Source: a virus
DNA: 64,000 nucleotides
Strand: one strand, 5' to 3'
IMG/VR virus record: IMGVR_UViG_3300046660_000219
Coordinates: 124,001-188,000 of that record
Within the stretch, counting starts at the first letter, position 1. Each line of letters opens with the position of its first letter. The notes under the pieces were generated by a model. That model did no database searches. It saw only the letters and a list, made by a program, of their open reading frames with translations, and was not told the origin of the DNA. This document shows positions 16,811-25,582 of the stretch, in pieces. The translations under genes and the position numbers were made by a program.

Positions 16811-17281
16811 CTAAGTCAAGAGGCCTTCGTGACGATCCTCTTCCACGATTACAGCAGCTACCAGCGCTTCTAGTTCAGGCGCGATGGCGGCTAACTCCGT
16901 CACTAGGTCGCAGGCTTGCCGATCTTCGGGTGTAGGGCCGGGGCGCACAATCACATTGACCACGTGATCGGTGAATACCATTACGATCTTATCCACGATA
17001 TCCATACGGGTCGTATAGTCCGCGTGAGTACGCGGTGCATCACTACCCGGTATCTTCTCGTGAATTACCATGTTTAGCCGAGTGCGCAAGTCCCGTACCT
17101 CTCGCGCCACTAGGTAGCATTCTCGCTCGCGCGCCGGATCTCTAGGTGAGGCTCTAAAGGCGTGTTGTTGCACTACCGTTATCAGGGAAGCTACCAAGAG
17201 CGGAGCTAAGTCAGAGCGCGGGCTTTTGGCCGGTTTCTCCCAAGGCTGTTTCGCTCTAGGTGTGTACGACGTGTTTCCCAT
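16811..17281 (-). CDS. Hypothetical protein, 156 residues
   Basis: Predicted mostly helical after a basic N-terminus. ATG 17281 follows AAAGGTAACTGAT. No family recognised. Confidence 0.7.
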   Translation of the reverse strand: MGNTSYTPRAKQPWEKPAKSPRSDLAPLLVASLITVVQQHAFRASPRDPARERECYLVAREVRDLRTRLNMVIHEKIPGSDAPRTHADYTTRMDIVDKIVMVFTDHVVNVIVRPGPTPEDRQACDLVTELAAIAPELEALVAAVIVEEDRHEGLLT

Positions 17282-17286
17282 ATCAG

Positions 17287-17472
17287 TTACCTTTGATTTA
17301 TGCGACTAACAGCGTCGTAGCGCACCAAATCCATGATTTGCTTGAGCGTTGCGTTTCCGATGATAGTTTCGCCATGTAATAGTAAACAGTGAAGGTCGAG
17401 GCTGTCTACCTTGGTCAGCAAGGTCTCGTCTTGTTTGGTCAGGAACTCCGTGGTGTTGTTATCTGCGGCCAT
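17287..17472 (-). CDS. Hypothetical small protein, 61 residues
   Basis: Helical, acidic N-terminus. ATG 17472 is preceded by AAATAGTA. Five bases separate it from the next gene. No family recognised. Confidence 0.65.
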   Translation of the reverse strand: MAADNNTTEFLTKQDETLLTKVDSLDLHCLLLHGETIIGNATLKQIMDLVRYDAVSRINQR

Positions 17473-17474
17473 TA

Positions 17475-17780
17475 CTATTTACCTTCGATGGCTTTTGCCA
17501 CGGTATCGATACCGGGATGTGCAATCGGTGCGACGTAAGCCCAACCACCAGTATAAATGGTAGGTGAGCACGATGCTGTGCCGTTGGAGTGATACCAGCA
17601 TTGCGCCGCCGGAGCCCACTCTAGCGCAATCAGACCGGTGTAGCGGCGATCGTGATCGATCATGGCCAACCAGTGCAAACCGCACTGCCGAATGTGCTCG
17701 TTCGGTGGTACAACAGTAACCGTGCGTGGATCTTCACGAACCGGCGCGTGCTGCGTTGGTAGGTGGTTGTACTTGACCAT
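17475..17780 (-). CDS. Hypothetical protein, 101 residues
   Basis: ATG 17780 chosen because GGAAACAGTACA precedes it; a longer frame to 17852 would overlap the upstream gene. Contains Trp/Tyr-rich stretches (WAPAAQCWYH, GGWAYVAP). No family recognised. Confidence 0.65.
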   Translation of the reverse strand: MVKYNHLPTQHAPVREDPRTVTVVPPNEHIRQCGLHWLAMIDHDRRYTGLIALEWAPAAQCWYHSNGTASCSPTIYTGGWAYVAPIAHPGIDTVAKAIEGK

Positions 17781-17793
17781 TGTACTGTTTCCT

Positions 17794-18003
17794 TTACGGG
17801 ATTGCTTTACGTACCGCTGTACGCAACTCTTTAAACTTCTCCATGTTCTCAACCAGCTTGACGACGGTCTCTTGGGAGAAGTCTCCTTGGATGGCTTTCA
17901 GGCCGAACTCCAGATTGGCGTCGCAGTTGTCCAAGACAAATTGCGCCTGCTCACGCGTGAGTTCGACGAAAACGGTAGATTCATCGTTGTGGTTGGCCGT
18001 CAT
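17794..18003 (-). CDS. Hypothetical small acidic protein, 69 residues
   Basis: Two likely helices. Start overlaps the upstream stop by ATGA. No family recognised. Confidence 0.65.
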   Translation of the reverse strand: MTANHNDESTVFVELTREQAQFVLDNCDANLEFGLKAIQGDFSQETVVKLVENMEKFKELRTAVRKAIP

Positions 18004-18341
18004 GGCTTCTCTCGCGACGTATTGTAAGTTATGACTGCCTTCCTGTAATGCGCGTTGGCGTATACTGTTTTCGTGGTCTTGGCTATAAACAGTTGATAAG
18101 ACGGATCGATTACCGGGTCACTATTTGGCGTACGTCCTGTAATAGTACCAGCATAGTGCCAAACTAAACCAGACGGGCTACGTGGATCAAGCCCAGCTTG
18201 CTCGCGACTGACGAATATTCCTGTACCATTACAGCGACGACAACGAACTAAATCGCCGTAAACACTTAATGCGCCATATTTCCGGCTACTAACGTAGCCG
18301 GAGAACCCTGAGCTGTCACAACGTTTGCATTCATAACCCAT
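18000..18341 (-). CDS. Protein with DnaJ-type zinc-finger N-terminus
   Basis: 113 residues from ATG 18341, which has GGAGG 5 bases upstream. CKRCDSSGFSG and, 20 residues on, CRRCNGTG are the paired CxxCxGxG repeats of a DnaJ cysteine-rich domain, binding one zinc. The rest is unrecognised. A similar zinc motif starts the 55199-55897 protein. Confidence 0.6.
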   Translation of the reverse strand: MGYECKRCDSSGFSGYVSSRKYGALSVYGDLVRCRRCNGTGIFVSREQAGLDPRSPSGLVWHYAGTITGRTPNSDPVIDPSYQLFIAKTTKTVYANAHYRKAVITYNTSREKP

Positions 18342-18355
18342 AACGCCTCCATTGC

Positions 18356-18592
18356 TTATACGTAAGCGCGTTCCGCTGTGTCGTGCTCGCGCCAATCGCT
18401 AAACGGTACCACCACGATGATATCATCTTCGTTTTGATCAGTGGCATTTTCTGCTAGCCAACCCTCGATGGCTTTCGCCATGGATGTTGCGGTTACAAAG
18501 GAGTTGTAAATAACACTACGATCATCCAAGCCTTCCGTGCTGCCGCTGCGGTACTTAATAAGGTAAGATCGAACGCAACCATGTTCAGACAT
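18356..18592 (-). CDS. Hypothetical small protein, 78 residues
   Basis: ATG 18592 preceded by GAGAAATAGTA. Mixed alpha/beta, acidic middle. No family recognised. Confidence 0.65.
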   Translation of the reverse strand: MSEHGCVRSYLIKYRSGSTEGLDDRSVIYNSFVTATSMAKAIEGWLAENATDQNEDDIIVVVPFSDWREHDTAERAYV

Positions 18593-18603
18593 TACTATTT
18601 CTC

Positions 18604-18870
18604 CTAATGCAGCGTGCGTGGTGCGTCTTGCTCGTTGTTGTCAGGCTCTCTGCGCCACATCGCTTCCAACGTGATCTTCCATTTCTTGACGTCATCCACG
18701 CTGACTTGATCGACCATGCCGAAGAACATCGTCTGTAGCTTCTTAGCGTTGATCAGTGCGTATTCAAGGTTGGCTAGAGCTTGTTCCTGCTCCGGCGTCA
18801 GATCCTTGGCTTCCTTCAGGAAGAAGTCTAGGAACTCGCGAGCTTGTTCTAGGTCCAGCGATTGTCGCAT
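18604..18870 (-). CDS. Hypothetical helical protein, 88 residues
   Basis: Almost entirely predicted helix, with coiled-coil character at residues 5-60. ATG 18870 follows AAAGGTAAATAGC. No family recognised. Confidence 0.65.
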   Translation of the reverse strand: MRQSLDLEQAREFLDFFLKEAKDLTPEQEQALANLEYALINAKKLQTMFFGMVDQVSVDDVKKWKITLEAMWRREPDNNEQDAPRTLH

Positions 18871-18881
18871 GCTATTTACCT

Positions 18882-19226
18882 TTATGCGTATTGTGGAAGT
18901 ATTACCGGGATCAGTTCGTTCAAACTATACCAGCGGTAATACGGCGGGTTTTGGTCCACAATATTCTGACGCAAGAACGCCACGTCGCGAGCCACGCCTT
19001 CTGGTGTGTTAAGGCCGCGTGTGATCAACGATGCTTCCCAGGTTTCCTGTACGTCTGGATTGTACGGTGTGGGTTTGTAGCCGTACTTACGCGCCAGTTC
19101 TCGAAACACCGGTAAATCTGGAAATGGTATTAAAACTTCGCGGTTGGGTGGATCGTTCGGTTGTCGGAACGGGTTGTTAGGGTTGCTAGCCACCAACACC
19201 TTGAACCAAAAACGGTACACGGTCAT
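18882..19226 (-). CDS. Hypothetical protein, 114 residues
   Basis: ATG 19226 has GGAGG 6 bases upstream and is preferred over a longer frame that would run through the hairpin at 19249-19276. Aromatic and proline rich. No family recognised. Confidence 0.65.
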   Translation of the reverse strand: MTVYRFWFKVLVASNPNNPFRQPNDPPNREVLIPFPDLPVFRELARKYGYKPTPYNPDVQETWEASLITRGLNTPEGVARDVAFLRQNIVDQNPPYYRWYSLNELIPVILPQYA

Positions 19227-19248
19227 GCGAACCTCCAGTGAATAACGA

Positions 19249-19276
19249 AACGCCCCGACCATGAGGCCAGGGCGTT
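19249..19276 (-). terminator. Terminator-like hairpin after the kinase gene
   Basis: AACGCCC with GGGCGTT, extended by five more near-paired bases, then TTTCGTTATT on the minus strand. Confidence 0.6.
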
Positions 19277-19315
19277 GGATTGATGGGGGATTGTAGTCGA
19301 TGGTCGCAGAAGTGT

Positions 19316-19711
19316 CTAGCAGTGCTCCCAACGCTCCTGCATAAGGGCGATTTGCTCTTGCGGCACGCCATGGACGCTCCCCCACGTCCCCGTGGCCGTA
19401 ATGACCCGCAAATCGGCCCCGTAGCGCGAAGCCATGGCGTAGTACACGTGCATCTCCCAGAGTGAACAGAAGGTGTTGGCGACCACGACAGAGCTATCGT
19501 TACGCAGAGCTTCATCAACTTGCGCCGCGCACCAGTCGTGAGCGAGCTTCTGGTCTTCACGTCGATAAGTGTAAACACCATCGACAACAAAGAACTGGTC
19601 CGCCTCAAAATGACGAAGCGCCGGGTCGGTGGCGCACATCTGCTGTGCGAGCGTGGTCTTGCCGCTACCTGGCAAGCCACGAATAAGAGTAATGGTACGA
19701 CGATCGTTCAC
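19316..19711 (-). CDS. P-loop kinase of the polynucleotide kinase / N4BP2L1-like group
   Basis: 131 residues from GTG 19711, with GGGGG 5 bases upstream. LIRGLPGSGKTTLAQ (9-23) is Walker A; FEADQFF is the 'ADDYF' base-binding loop; VVVANTF is Walker B-like; VHGVPQEQIALMQERWE is the C-terminal lid of AAA_33 kinases. This group phosphorylates polynucleotide ends or small molecules. In phages it commonly repairs nicked RNA or DNA with a ligase, but I see no ligase in the window. Confidence 0.75.
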   Translation of the reverse strand: MNDRRTITLIRGLPGSGKTTLAQQMCATDPALRHFEADQFFVVDGVYTYRREDQKLAHDWCAAQVDEALRNDSSVVVANTFCSLWEMHVYYAMASRYGADLRVITATGTWGSVHGVPQEQIALMQERWEHC

Positions 19712-19728
19712 AGTGCCCCCTGATTGGT

Positions 19729-20193
19729 TTAATTGTAAGCCCCGCTGAACGGTTCGATCCACACGTAGGCGTCGGCCTTCTTGTCGGATTTCGCCCACAT
19801 CATATCCGGCTCACGCCAGGAAAAGGAAAGATCCGCGCGAGCATCCGGATAGGTTTCGAACTCCCAGAAGTCGTGCATCATCTTGATGACCTCGAACGAG
19901 GTGAGGCCAAATCTACCCGGATCAAAAACGATAGGCGGTAGACCCGAGACACGATGCGGCACGTCTAGTTGCCATATCGGATCGCTGTCCCGCTCGATCT
20001 TGAATTCGCGCCGCATGCGAGCCACGAAATTGTTGATCTCGCTCGTGGCTACCTTTCCCATGAAGTCACCGGCGCGGCTGTAAACGTCGTGGTATTTATA
20101 CCGGCCGCCTTCTTGCACCGGGTAAGCAACGCCGCACGTGAGCATGATCACCAGCTTGCGCTCGTAGCCTACCAATTTGTCGAACAATCGCAT
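19729..20193 (-). CDS. Hypothetical protein, 154 residues
   Basis: Aromatic-rich alpha/beta protein. Ten bases from the next gene upstream. No family recognised. Confidence 0.65.
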   Translation of the reverse strand: MRLFDKLVGYERKLVIMLTCGVAYPVQEGGRYKYHDVYSRAGDFMGKVATSEINNFVARMRREFKIERDSDPIWQLDVPHRVSGLPPIVFDPGRFGLTSFEVIKMMHDFWEFETYPDARADLSFSWREPDMMWAKSDKKADAYVWIEPFSGAYN

Positions 20194-20203
20194 AACAGGT
20201 CTC

Positions 20204-20608
20204 CTAACAACGATCGTAGAGGCGGCCGTTCAGGAATTCGACGATCTTATCCGCGCCGTCCTTCTTGACCAAGGGTCCACGCACAAGGCGCTCCGAGCGG
20301 ATACCGTCATTGCACGTGGTTGCCCGCATGATATGCGCGAATGCAAACACGTCTTCCGCGCCTCTATCTTCCAAATAGTAGGCCGTGGTTGTGCGCGGCT
20401 CGTCCATTTCCGCACTGTCGAAGAAGAAGAGTAGATTTAGGTTCTGTTGGTTGAGGTCGTTGGCCACGCGAATGAGCATGCTGACGATATCGTCCCGGCT
20501 GATATCGTCGTTCATGAACAGCAACGGACCGTTCGTGGTGATCAAGCTAACCAGCTTGCCCGTATCCAGGGCCTTAAGCGACTTGTTGAATTCGGTCGAG
20601 TTAGGCAT
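20204..20608 (-). CDS. Hypothetical protein, 134 residues
   Basis: Predicted alpha/beta with a hydrophobic LNLLFFFD strand. Acidic. No family recognised. Confidence 0.65.
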   Translation of the reverse strand: MPNSTEFNKSLKALDTGKLVSLITTNGPLLFMNDDISRDDIVSMLIRVANDLNQQNLNLLFFFDSAEMDEPRTTTAYYLEDRGAEDVFAFAHIMRATTCNDGIRSERLVRGPLVKKDGADKIVEFLNGRLYDRC

Positions 20609-20618
20609 GTGTCTATCC

Positions 20619-20813
20619 TTACCTTAAGTTATGCGGTAGTTGTTCAAATCGTTGGCAGCATTGACGCAAACGTTGCACAAAATAAGCACGCTCGCTCGGC
20701 AAACGGTTGCGATGATCAGCGATGTCACGCAACACCAAAACCTGCGTAAGTTTGGCTTTCACTGGTGACAGTAGGACACGCTTACCTTCGCGGATTTCGT
20801 GAGTAGGTTTCAT
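20619..20813 (-). CDS. Hypothetical basic protein, 64 residues
   Basis: Strongly basic, with two Cys near the C-terminus (RQCCQRF). Could bind nucleic acid; no family recognised. Confidence 0.6.
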   Translation of the reverse strand: MKPTHEIREGKRVLLSPVKAKLTQVLVLRDIADHRNRLPSERAYFVQRLRQCCQRFEQLPHNLR

Positions 20814-20825
20814 GTCTCTTTACCT

Positions 20826-21134
20826 TTATTGATGTTGCGCGACGAACGCTCGCATGAAGGCCTTAGCCTCGTACGCCTTGTCGAACTTGCGCGTGTGCGT
20901 GAGAGTCAGCCCGTTAGCCGTCTCGTAGGTGAACGTCCACGGCGCACCGCTTTCCGTGGGAACGACTTTACCGGGGCGCAACGGGCGTTGTTCAGCGAGC
21001 ACGGACACTTGATCAGTGATAATAGCTGCGCGGCGCTCCTCGGCGCGCAAATCAGCCAAGCCACGATCGAGTTCGGCCCATACATCATCCTGCGTTGATC
21101 GCGGAGCATGAAGAAAGAGGCGCTTGAGAGGCAT
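20826..21134 (-). CDS. Hypothetical protein, 102 residues
   Basis: ATG 21134 follows AAAAGGTAAC. Helical N-terminal half, beta-rich C-terminal half. No family recognised. Confidence 0.65.
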   Translation of the reverse strand: MPLKRLFLHAPRSTQDDVWAELDRGLADLRAEERRAAIITDQVSVLAEQRPLRPGKVVPTESGAPWTFTYETANGLTLTHTRKFDKAYEAKAFMRAFVAQHQ

Positions 21135-21147
21135 GTTACCTTTTCCT

Positions 21148-21378
21148 TTAAATCTCGTCCAAGCGACAAAGCAAATTCAATTGGTCGCGTTGCGCCGTGA
21201 AGCTGTAGACAGCCCCGTCGCACTTAAACTCGCCGTCAAAGGCCTGTAGGTCACGCGGGGTAACAGTCACCGCCGCACCTTCGAAAATCAGCCCGTCCGC
21301 GCAAGCATGCGGCCAATCATCGCCATTGATAGCGACGGAGGCTGTAAGGAAAGCAGCCCACTGTGTCTTGTCGATCAT
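21148..21378 (-). CDS. Hypothetical small protein, 76 residues
   Basis: ATG 21378 preceded by GGAAACGGTAAC. Acidic alpha/beta. No family recognised. Confidence 0.65.
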   Translation of the reverse strand: MIDKTQWAAFLTASVAINGDDWPHACADGLIFEGAAVTVTPRDLQAFDGEFKCDGAVYSFTAQRDQLNLLCRLDEI

Positions 21379-21390
21379 GTTACCGTTTCC

Positions 21391-21579
21391 TTATCCCCAA
21401 GCGCCGACAGCTTCGGCGAGCGCTAGATATTGCCTGACAGCAAACCGCTTCGCGCTGTGATACGGCCCCGGCCGATAGAAGTCGTACGCTGCGCTGTGGT
21501 TCGCCAGAGCGTATGAAGAGCCTTCTTCCTTCATCTGGAAACGGGCGTCACGCTTGGTGTCGTTATATTCGCTGCACAT
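21391..21579 (-). CDS. Hypothetical small protein, 62 residues
   Basis: ATG 21579 preceded by GGAAACGGTAAT. Tyr- and Ala-rich. No family recognised. Confidence 0.6.
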   Translation of the reverse strand: MCSEYNDTKRDARFQMKEEGSSYALANHSAAYDFYRPGPYHSAKRFAVRQYLALAEAVGAWG

Positions 21580-21591
21580 ATTACCGTTTCC

Positions 21592-22191
21592 TTACAGGTA
21601 CTTGCCAGCGCAAATCGGGCCGATCCCGCGCGCGATCGATTCGGCGTTAGTCAGCTCCGCACCGCAGCAGCCACAGATACCCGTACGCTTGCCGAAGGCC
21701 ACGAAAGCCGCCTCACGATCCACAGAAAGGGTACGCAGCGCGGTAATCGTGCCTTCCGGCGTCTCATCACGCGGCGTGAACATCCCGTTCAGGTCGATGT
21801 GACCGTAGTACTTCGATTGACCATACGGCCCGCCGTCAGCGACGTGAAAGCCGCCCTTGTTGGCGCGGGTGATCTTCAGCGTGTCACCGTTTTCCGTGGC
21901 AATCCAGAACGCGGAGCGGCCTTCCGGGTTAGTGCGGTCGAACAATTCGGCGATACCATTACCGACGAGAACAGGGCGACGCCCTTTCTTTTCGGGCGCA
22001 GCGTTAGCCGAGTCGGCCATGTCCGCGCGCTTGGTAGCTTCCGCCGTGAGCTTGATCACCCAATCCCATTGGCGCTGCGACAACGCCTTAGTCTCAGCTT
22101 GCGCCAAGAGGCTTTTAGCAAAGCCCTGTTGGCCGGGAGGCAGTTGCGAAACCACGGCGGCCAAGGCGGCAAGTTCAGCTTGCAGGAACAT
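21592..22191 (-). CDS. DUF6011-domain protein
   Basis: 199 residues; ATG 22191 has GAGGGG upstream. The C-terminus, CGCCGAELTNAESIARGIGP followed by a final Cys, is the DUF6011 zinc motif (CxxCxxxLTxxxSxxRGIGPxC). That domain occurs in many phage and plasmid proteins; its function is not established. Residues 1-90 are helical. Likely first gene of the transcript from the promoter at 22224-22252. Confidence 0.75.
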   Translation of the reverse strand: MFLQAELAALAAVVSQLPPGQQGFAKSLLAQAETKALSQRQWDWVIKLTAEATKRADMADSANAAPEKKGRRPVLVGNGIAELFDRTNPEGRSAFWIATENGDTLKITRANKGGFHVADGGPYGQSKYYGHIDLNGMFTPRDETPEGTITALRTLSVDREAAFVAFGKRTGICGCCGAELTNAESIARGIGPICAGKYL

Positions 22192-22223
22192 GGGGTAACC
22201 CCTCAAATCATCAAGTTGCCACC

Positions 22224-22252
22224 CTTGTAAACCCATTAGCTGTCCATGTCAA
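22224..22252 (-). promoter_or_regulatory. Sigma-70 promoter P1 with upstream box
   Basis: -35 TTGACA (22247-22252, consensus), 17-bp spacer, -10 TACAAG (22224-22229). A 16-bp box (22259-22274, TTGGCAATTTTTCCGA on the minus strand) lies exactly 6 bp upstream of the -35. Same layout as P2, P3 and P4. Confidence 0.8.
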
Positions 22253-22282
22253 CCCTAGTCGGAAAAATTGCCAATTAAGGGG

Positions 22283-22687
22283 TCAAGCCGCCAAGGGTTG
22301 GATATTAAGGGTAGACAGCGTAACTCCCTCCCTCGTGCTGACACGCTGGCGCATCTCCTCGATAGCCGCGTTGAGCTTAGCGAAATCTACGCCAATCGGA
22401 TCGAGTTTGTATGCGGCTTCCGAGTAGTTTCGCACCACCTCGCCAAACTTGTCCCACAACCGATGTGCGTCGAACGACACGATGAGACAGATAGGATTAC
22501 CGCTCTCGCTCCACGGAAGACAGATCAACCCCTCACCAAGATTCTTGATCAGGAGGATTGAGGCTACCATTACTTGATTGTAGCCGCATTGCTGCGTGTT
22601 GATAACAGCAACGCCTTTGTTGTCTCCACCGTTCTCCAGTTTTGGAATCAATTTCTCTGCAAGCTCTTCGACTTGTAGTGTTTCCAC
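22283..22687 (-). CDS. Hypothetical protein, 134 residues
   Basis: Alpha/beta protein with a long C-terminal helix. Stop codon lies just before the P1 box. No family recognised. Confidence 0.65.
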   Translation of the reverse strand: METLQVEELAEKLIPKLENGGDNKGVAVINTQQCGYNQVMVASILLIKNLGEGLICLPWSESGNPICLIVSFDAHRLWDKFGEVVRNYSEAAYKLDPIGVDFAKLNAAIEEMRQRVSTREGVTLSTLNIQPLAA

Positions 22688-22698
22688 GTGCGTGACTC

Positions 22699-22899
22699 CT
22701 ATTTTCCGGTTTGCATGATGCGATAAGCAGCCGCTACCTTTGTTTGCATGCGCTTAGCGACATAGCGGTTTTGATAGGTCTTGACCTTCTCCGGGTTGGC
22801 CGCTTGCCACCGGCGTGCCTTAGCGGCAAGACATTTGCCGCAATCGCTAGAACGTAAGACGCCGTGTTCGCATGGTTGACCGTGAGCTTTCTTCTTCAT
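22699..22899 (-). CDS. Small basic zinc-binding protein, 66 residues
   Basis: CEHGVLRSSDCGKC at 10-23 gives Cys, His, Cys, Cys, a compact zinc knuckle, followed by a basic helix (Lys/Arg-rich). Likely nucleic-acid binding. Abuts the upstream gene without a gap. No named family. Confidence 0.6.
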   Translation of the reverse strand: MKKKAHGQPCEHGVLRSSDCGKCLAAKARRWQAANPEKVKTYQNRYVAKRMQTKVAAAYRIMQTGK

Positions 22900-23475
22900 T
22901 TACCGCTCTCTCGCGGAATTACCGTGTTCTTTCTGCTGCACAGGATCGTACGGATCGCGCGCCCACGGCCTGTACTTTACACGAGAGCGATCGCGAAATG
23001 CTGCACGTTGTAGGACATACAGTTTCTTGTGCGTGTTCTCTTCGATGACCACGCGACGTGGTAGCGGTTGCATAATGTCTAGCATGTCTGTTAGGTGCAG
23101 CAGATCACGCGGCGCGAGCAAGGTGCACTCGATGAGAACTTGATAATCCTTGACTATCTGACGAATGAGACCTCCGTAGCTACCAATTTCAATGAATTGG
23201 ATAGCGCCAGGAGCCCAGCAATCGTGCGCATGGATGCATACGGTAACGGGCTTCTTGCTACGCGTGTATTTGTTGAACGTTTTCACAGATAGTGCGATCG
23301 TACCTTTATGCATAGGACAGCCGCAAGCACGACAACCGGTGACGCGTTCAAGCTCCACCGGCTTAGCTGTGTCCTCGCAATCACGCACACGACCATCGCC
23401 GTGCGGTGTAACGATGAGACCACCGGAGCGCATCAACGCGACAAACTCCGGTGGCATGACCTGAACCAGCTTCAT
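22900..23475 (-). CDS. Hypothetical protein with Cys cluster, 191 residues
   Basis: GCRACGCPMHKG at about 47-58 may bind zinc. C-terminus is rich in Arg and Lys. ATG 23475 follows AAAAGGTATAGGCTA. No family recognised. Confidence 0.65.
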   Translation of the reverse strand: MKLVQVMPPEFVALMRSGGLIVTPHGDGRVRDCEDTAKPVELERVTGCRACGCPMHKGTIALSVKTFNKYTRSKKPVTVCIHAHDCWAPGAIQFIEIGSYGGLIRQIVKDYQVLIECTLLAPRDLLHLTDMLDIMQPLPRRVVIEENTHKKLYVLQRAAFRDRSRVKYRPWARDPYDPVQQKEHGNSARER

Positions 23476-23479
23476 TAGC

Positions 23480-24184
23480 CTATACCTTTTCTTCGTGTTC
23501 TAGCGCCTTCATTTGCAGGAAAGCTTTCGGCGGTACATGGTCGTATTTCGCAGCGTCTTCTTTGAGCTTGGTGTGCGCTGCCATTAACAGTCGTGTCGTA
23601 CGCAACCATTTCACGTCCGGAACAGTGCACGGTGGCCACATCTCGATCAAGTGCTGTCGAAATAGGTAGAACTCAGGAACAGGCCGCATTAGAGCACCGC
23701 GCATGTTGTTGCACGGTTGACAGGCCGCCATCAGGTTCTCCATGGCGTCCGTGCCGCCGTTGCAGCGTTCGACCAAATGCTCGATCGTGTATTGCGAATT
23801 GCCGATCGCCTTGACCATCAGTCCATGGCAATAGCAGCACTTACTGTTTTGGGCTTCGCTTAGAACCCGGCCAACCTGTTTACGCCCAAGAAGGATTGTG
23901 CGTGCATTGCGCGCGGCATCCGCTTCTAGAAGTGCGGCCACTACGGGCGCGTCTTCGAAAAACGGTAGCGGTTCAGTAGGATCGAACTTCTGTCGGTTCT
24001 TACACGTCTGCAATACGGCCATCACCTTTCGCAAGGCTGTATCGCGTCGATATGGCCGCTTGCTGCTACGGTAATTGGCGAAGGTACGTAGCGTCGAGTT
24101 GGATAACATGTCCAACTTACCATTTGTCTCAATGGTGATCAGAACGTGTGCAATCTCGTTCTCTGTCAGGTGTTGGATATTCAC
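23480..24184 (-). CDS. HNH endonuclease
   Basis: 234 residues. CCYCHG, then TIEHLVERCNGGTDAMENLM (the His-Asn core of HNH) and ACQPCNNMRG supply the two zinc CxxC pairs and catalytic His around residues 125-172. The N-terminal 110 residues are helical and may bind DNA. Could be a homing or recombination nuclease. Confidence 0.8.
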   Translation of the reverse strand: MNIQHLTENEIAHVLITIETNGKLDMLSNSTLRTFANYRSSKRPYRRDTALRKVMAVLQTCKNRQKFDPTEPLPFFEDAPVVAALLEADAARNARTILLGRKQVGRVLSEAQNSKCCYCHGLMVKAIGNSQYTIEHLVERCNGGTDAMENLMAACQPCNNMRGALMRPVPEFYLFRQHLIEMWPPCTVPDVKWLRTTRLLMAAHTKLKEDAAKYDHVPPKAFLQMKALEHEEKV

Positions 24185-24211
24185 GTGCCTTAACTTCTCT
24201 TTGTCGCCGAA

Positions 24212-24394
24212 CTACGGCGTGATTATGTAGGCGGACAGTATGCCGACTATAGACAGCACGACCCACGTCACAGCACCTAGCTTCGACAACACGAAGCACA
24301 CCTGACGCACACGTGGTGATTGGGCGCTCTCGGAGTAGTAAAAGGTAACTGACGTGAACAACATCGTCAGTACCCACCAAGCGGACAGGTTCAT
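24212..24394 (-). CDS. Small membrane protein, two membrane segments
   Basis: 60 residues with hydrophobic stretches at about 5-22 and 36-57. Overlaps the upstream gene's stop by ATGA. Probably inner-membrane; no family recognised. Confidence 0.6.
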   Translation of the reverse strand: MNLSAWWVLTMLFTSVTFYYSESAQSPRVRQVCFVLSKLGAVTWVVLSIVGILSAYIITP

Positions 24395-24726
24395 GTTCTA
24401 TTCTCCGCGTACGTGTTACCGCCGGACCATACCGTTTTGGCCTTGAGCGCAAAATTGATCTCGTTACCAGTCACATAAGCAATCAACCCGAACCATTCCA
24501 TGGTGGCTCTCTGCGAGGTTACGCCCATACGAACAGCGCGCACGCTCTTTCCAATGCTGGCGGCGATGTCTGAAAGGGTATACGGCGAACCCAGGATCAT
24601 CTTAGCCATCGACCAGCGCATAACCTGAATGATACCGTCAACACCGGGCGGGTAGATGGTTGGAATGATTGGGTACCAACCGAAAGGATAGCGGCTAGTG
24701 GACAGCAGCAACCTGGGTTTTGGCAT
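24391..24726 (-). CDS. Hypothetical protein, 111 residues
   Basis: ATG 24726 (GAGGAATACGAAG upstream) lies inside the end of the upstream gene, a 32-base overlap. The middle SLSDIAASIGKSVRAVRMGV-like segment looks like a helix-turn-helix (residues about 57-78). No family named. Confidence 0.55.
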   Translation of the reverse strand: MPKPRLLLSTSRYPFGWYPIIPTIYPPGVDGIIQVMRWSMAKMILGSPYTLSDIAASIGKSVRAVRMGVTSQRATMEWFGLIAYVTGNEINFALKAKTVWSGGNTYAENRT

Positions 24727-25153
24727 CTTCGTATTCCTCAATAAAGGTACGCCAATCCGGTAGATTGACGCCGGTGTCTGCGCACATTTCCTTGTGCATC
24801 TTGTCGAGACCATGTTCCAGATCCGCCAAGCGGCCCGGTTTACGTAACTCGCCCATGTTATATGCCGTGGTGAACAAGCTTTTAGCGTAGTGGCGATACA
24901 CCGGAATGATGTTGAAGCCGATCACAATTGCGCTGATCTCGCGTGGCCCGTTAGACCACGCCAGGATTTTCGGTTCAATGCGGCTAGCGAAATACGAAGA
25001 CAGCTTGTCGAGGAACACATTGTAGTGTGTAGGGCTACTTACATTTTTCGGCACACCATTCACACCGGGAAACAGAACGGTGAAACCCTCCGTTGATAGC
25101 ATGGCAGCTTCGACACGCGCTGCAAGACGTTTCCATTGGAATTCGAAGAGCAT
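24695..25153 (-). CDS. Hypothetical protein, 152 residues
   Basis: ATG 25153 follows AAAGGTAATACC. Alpha/beta with aromatic-rich N-terminus. No family recognised. Confidence 0.65.
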   Translation of the reverse strand: MLFEFQWKRLAARVEAAMLSTEGFTVLFPGVNGVPKNVSSPTHYNVFLDKLSSYFASRIEPKILAWSNGPREISAIVIGFNIIPVYRHYAKSLFTTAYNMGELRKPGRLADLEHGLDKMHKEMCADTGVNLPDWRTFIEEYEDAKTQVAAVH

Positions 25154-25163
25154 GGTATTACCT

Positions 25164-25559
25164 TTAATGCGCCGAGCGTTGATGGAAGGCTTGCCACCCG
25201 GCATGATTTGCTTGCCAGTCAGAGGCAACGGCCGGGCGATGCTTATCACGGTCTTCCGTGTGGAACATGTGCTCACGGTTGGTTAGTATTTCCATTCCAC
25301 GCTCGATTTTCTCGAACGCATAGCGCAGTTGCTCGATGCGTGGATCGACAGAGACCCACTTACCTTGTTGGTAAGCGTAATACTGCGCCACGGGGCGCAT
25401 AGACATCGGTGCTTGCTCCGCCGTCATGCCTTCAGGTAGGTATGCACGACAGTGAATGACGCGTAACCATACCCTTTGCTGCATGCCCTGTTGTCCAACA
25501 TCAATCCACGCCCAGAGGGTGCGTTGCACACAACGCCAGCGCTGTTTGATCATACCCAT
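25164..25559 (-). CDS. Hypothetical protein, 131 residues
   Basis: Trp-rich N-terminus (WRCVQRTLWAW) and a helical C-terminal half. No family recognised. Confidence 0.6.
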   Translation of the reverse strand: MGMIKQRWRCVQRTLWAWIDVGQQGMQQRVWLRVIHCRAYLPEGMTAEQAPMSMRPVAQYYAYQQGKWVSVDPRIEQLRYAFEKIERGMEILTNREHMFHTEDRDKHRPAVASDWQANHAGWQAFHQRSAH

Positions 25560-25582
25560 CTCCTAAAACGGTAATAACGTAA